64,000 bases of DNA from Metridium senile. Taxonomy: Eukaryota; Cnidaria; Anthozoa; Actiniaria; Metridiidae. Of the stretch, positions 62,693-64,000 are shown piece after piece; positions within the stretch are counted from its first letter, which is position 1, and each line of letters begins with the position of its first letter. Below the pieces are notes generated by a model. It was not told the DNA's origin, ran no database searches, and saw only the letters and a list, made by a program, of their open reading frames with translations. The position numbers and the translations under genes were made by a program. The stretch is taken from assembly GCA_949775045.1 (NCBI GenBank), contig OX459095.1, positions 26,024,978 to 26,088,977 of the forward strand, given 5' to 3'.

Positions 62693-64000
62693 CTATACTT
62701 CTCGCCAAGAACATGTAGGCTATTGTTTGTTATTTATCGTTTTTGTAAGTCGGTGAAGCTATTGAAATACCTCGTGTTTGAAGTATATCCATAATTCCTT
62801 TCGGTCATGGAATAACCAATCACCATTGTCAACCTTTTCGAAATTGTTGTATATCAATTGGATGACCTATATCGCCATAAACACATTTTTAAAGTAGGTG
62901 TATGAGTATGATGTATTTCAAGGACATATTTATTTTAAAAAACACGTACATTTTCTTATTCCTTGCGATACTTTGCAATTATAGACATAACACTAGGGAG
63001 TCCCATTAATTTTTATTCTTTTATTTTTTTTTTAAGCTCCTATGGTTATTGCAGACAGTTTGTCCCCTGATCTTGATTATTGAACATAAACGAGTATTTC
63101 TAAAAGATAGCACAACAAGCAGTCGTTTTTTATGTATTTAAACTGTTGTTATAAGAAAGATGGCAACAGTCTGTCCAAAATGTCTTAGTTTATAAAAGAT
63201 AGTTAATTTAAGATTTATTGCATAACCATTACATACAGCTGTTTTTATAAAGGCTGTCCAATAAAGATATTTTGATTCTAAAATGTAAAACTTTCTTTGA
63301 TAAAATGCGAATCAATAGTTAATTCATTCATTCGAGTCATTATCAAGAAATCACTTAAAATTGTCCTTCAATTCTGAAGAATTATCGCCAATTATAAATC
63401 CAACCGCGTTTTTCTCGTTTTGTGAAAAAAGTATATATATAAAATAACTATCAGAAATAACGTATTAAATAACAGAGAATAAGACTGTGTGTGTTTTTTT
63501 TATGAAAAAGAATATTTTTAACCATTGCTCCACGTAAAATCTCAAAAAAAAATCTCAAAAAGTCTTTAAAAAAATACCTTGTTTTGATTTTTAGATAAAA
63601 GGCTTCGTTCTTGAATAAATGTGTTTCAAAGTTGACTCAGTGTTAAAATTTCAAGTTATATGACACCACGGGCCATAACTCAAAAACTAAGCATTTTATC
63701 AACTTTTTCCAGTCAATTTTGGGCACTAATACTGTTTCACTTGGACCTTTTTCCCCGTCAGTTTTCATCGCAAATCTCTAACTAGAAACATATTTCTTTG
63801 GGACGTATTCCAATCAGATTATATAGTTTTTTCACATGTATTTTTTTTATATCGTGGATAGTGTTTGAACCAGTTTTGAGGTTCTTCTGCTAGCCGTCTT
63901 ATCTTTTTTTTTAACATATTTTTCTCTCTGTTCTCTTATTGTTAATTGTAATTGATAAGTTATTCCTTAATTAATGTTTATTCGAGGTAAAAAAACAATC
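62693..64000. other. AT-rich DNA, no gene seen
   Basis: I searched this end for the missing FAM91A1 C-terminal exon (a segment resembling the family's RKLSLQVLNF block) and did not find it. Open frames are short. No RNA gene is recognised. Confidence 0.45.

Overview
The window looks like nuclear DNA of an animal, most likely a cnidarian and probably an anthozoan. The reasons are AT-rich sequence with spliced genes (GT-AG introns), one intronless class A GPCR, an opsin-like GPCR that keeps the retinal-binding lysine, and a very high density of palindromic MITE-like elements, SINEs and simple-sequence arrays. The lineage is inferred from gene content and style; it was not tested by a search.

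Layout. A short 3'-terminal coding exon of an unidentified + strand gene sits at 107-286. An intronless orphan class A GPCR (+) is at 3155-4306. From 13.2 to 41.9 kb on the - strand is a complete 28-exon gene for a CC2D1/Lgd-family protein (four DM14 repeats plus a C2 domain). Every exon junction I placed keeps frame, giving 990 residues. Head-to-head with it, 582 bp away, starts a FAM91A1 orthologue (+), with 21 exons from 42508 to 57090 and 763 residues readable; the last ~75 residues of the family are not found in the window. On the - strand at 58529-59876 is a two-exon opsin-like receptor, either downstream of FAM91A1 or nested in its unseen last intron.

The rest is repeats. Satellite arrays fill several CC2D1 introns (20-bp, 13-bp, 13-bp AT-rich, 7-bp and 5-bp units). 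MITE-like inverted repeats belong to several families, each with more than one copy here. tRNA-derived SINEs share a central domain, and two LINE fragments are present. A 1.74-kb DNA transposon with ~205-bp terminal inverted repeats lies in CC2D1 intron 3 and carries a truncated PIF1-like helicase start plus an RFX-like winged-helix exon in opposite orientations.

The most interesting observations are: (1) a FAM91A1 splice acceptor plus exon start repeated seven times in tandem just upstream of, and including, the real exon; (2) a 36-bp minisatellite that abuts the opsin start codon, with units that reproduce the start codon and its context; (3) the helicase/RFX transposon; (4) one intron phase and position shared by all four DM14 repeats. 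CC2D1 (ESCRT-III/CHMP4 partner) and FAM91A1 (golgin/TBC1D23 and WDR11 trafficking factor) both act in endosome-Golgi membrane traffic, so their possible shared promoter is notable, but co-regulation is only an inference.
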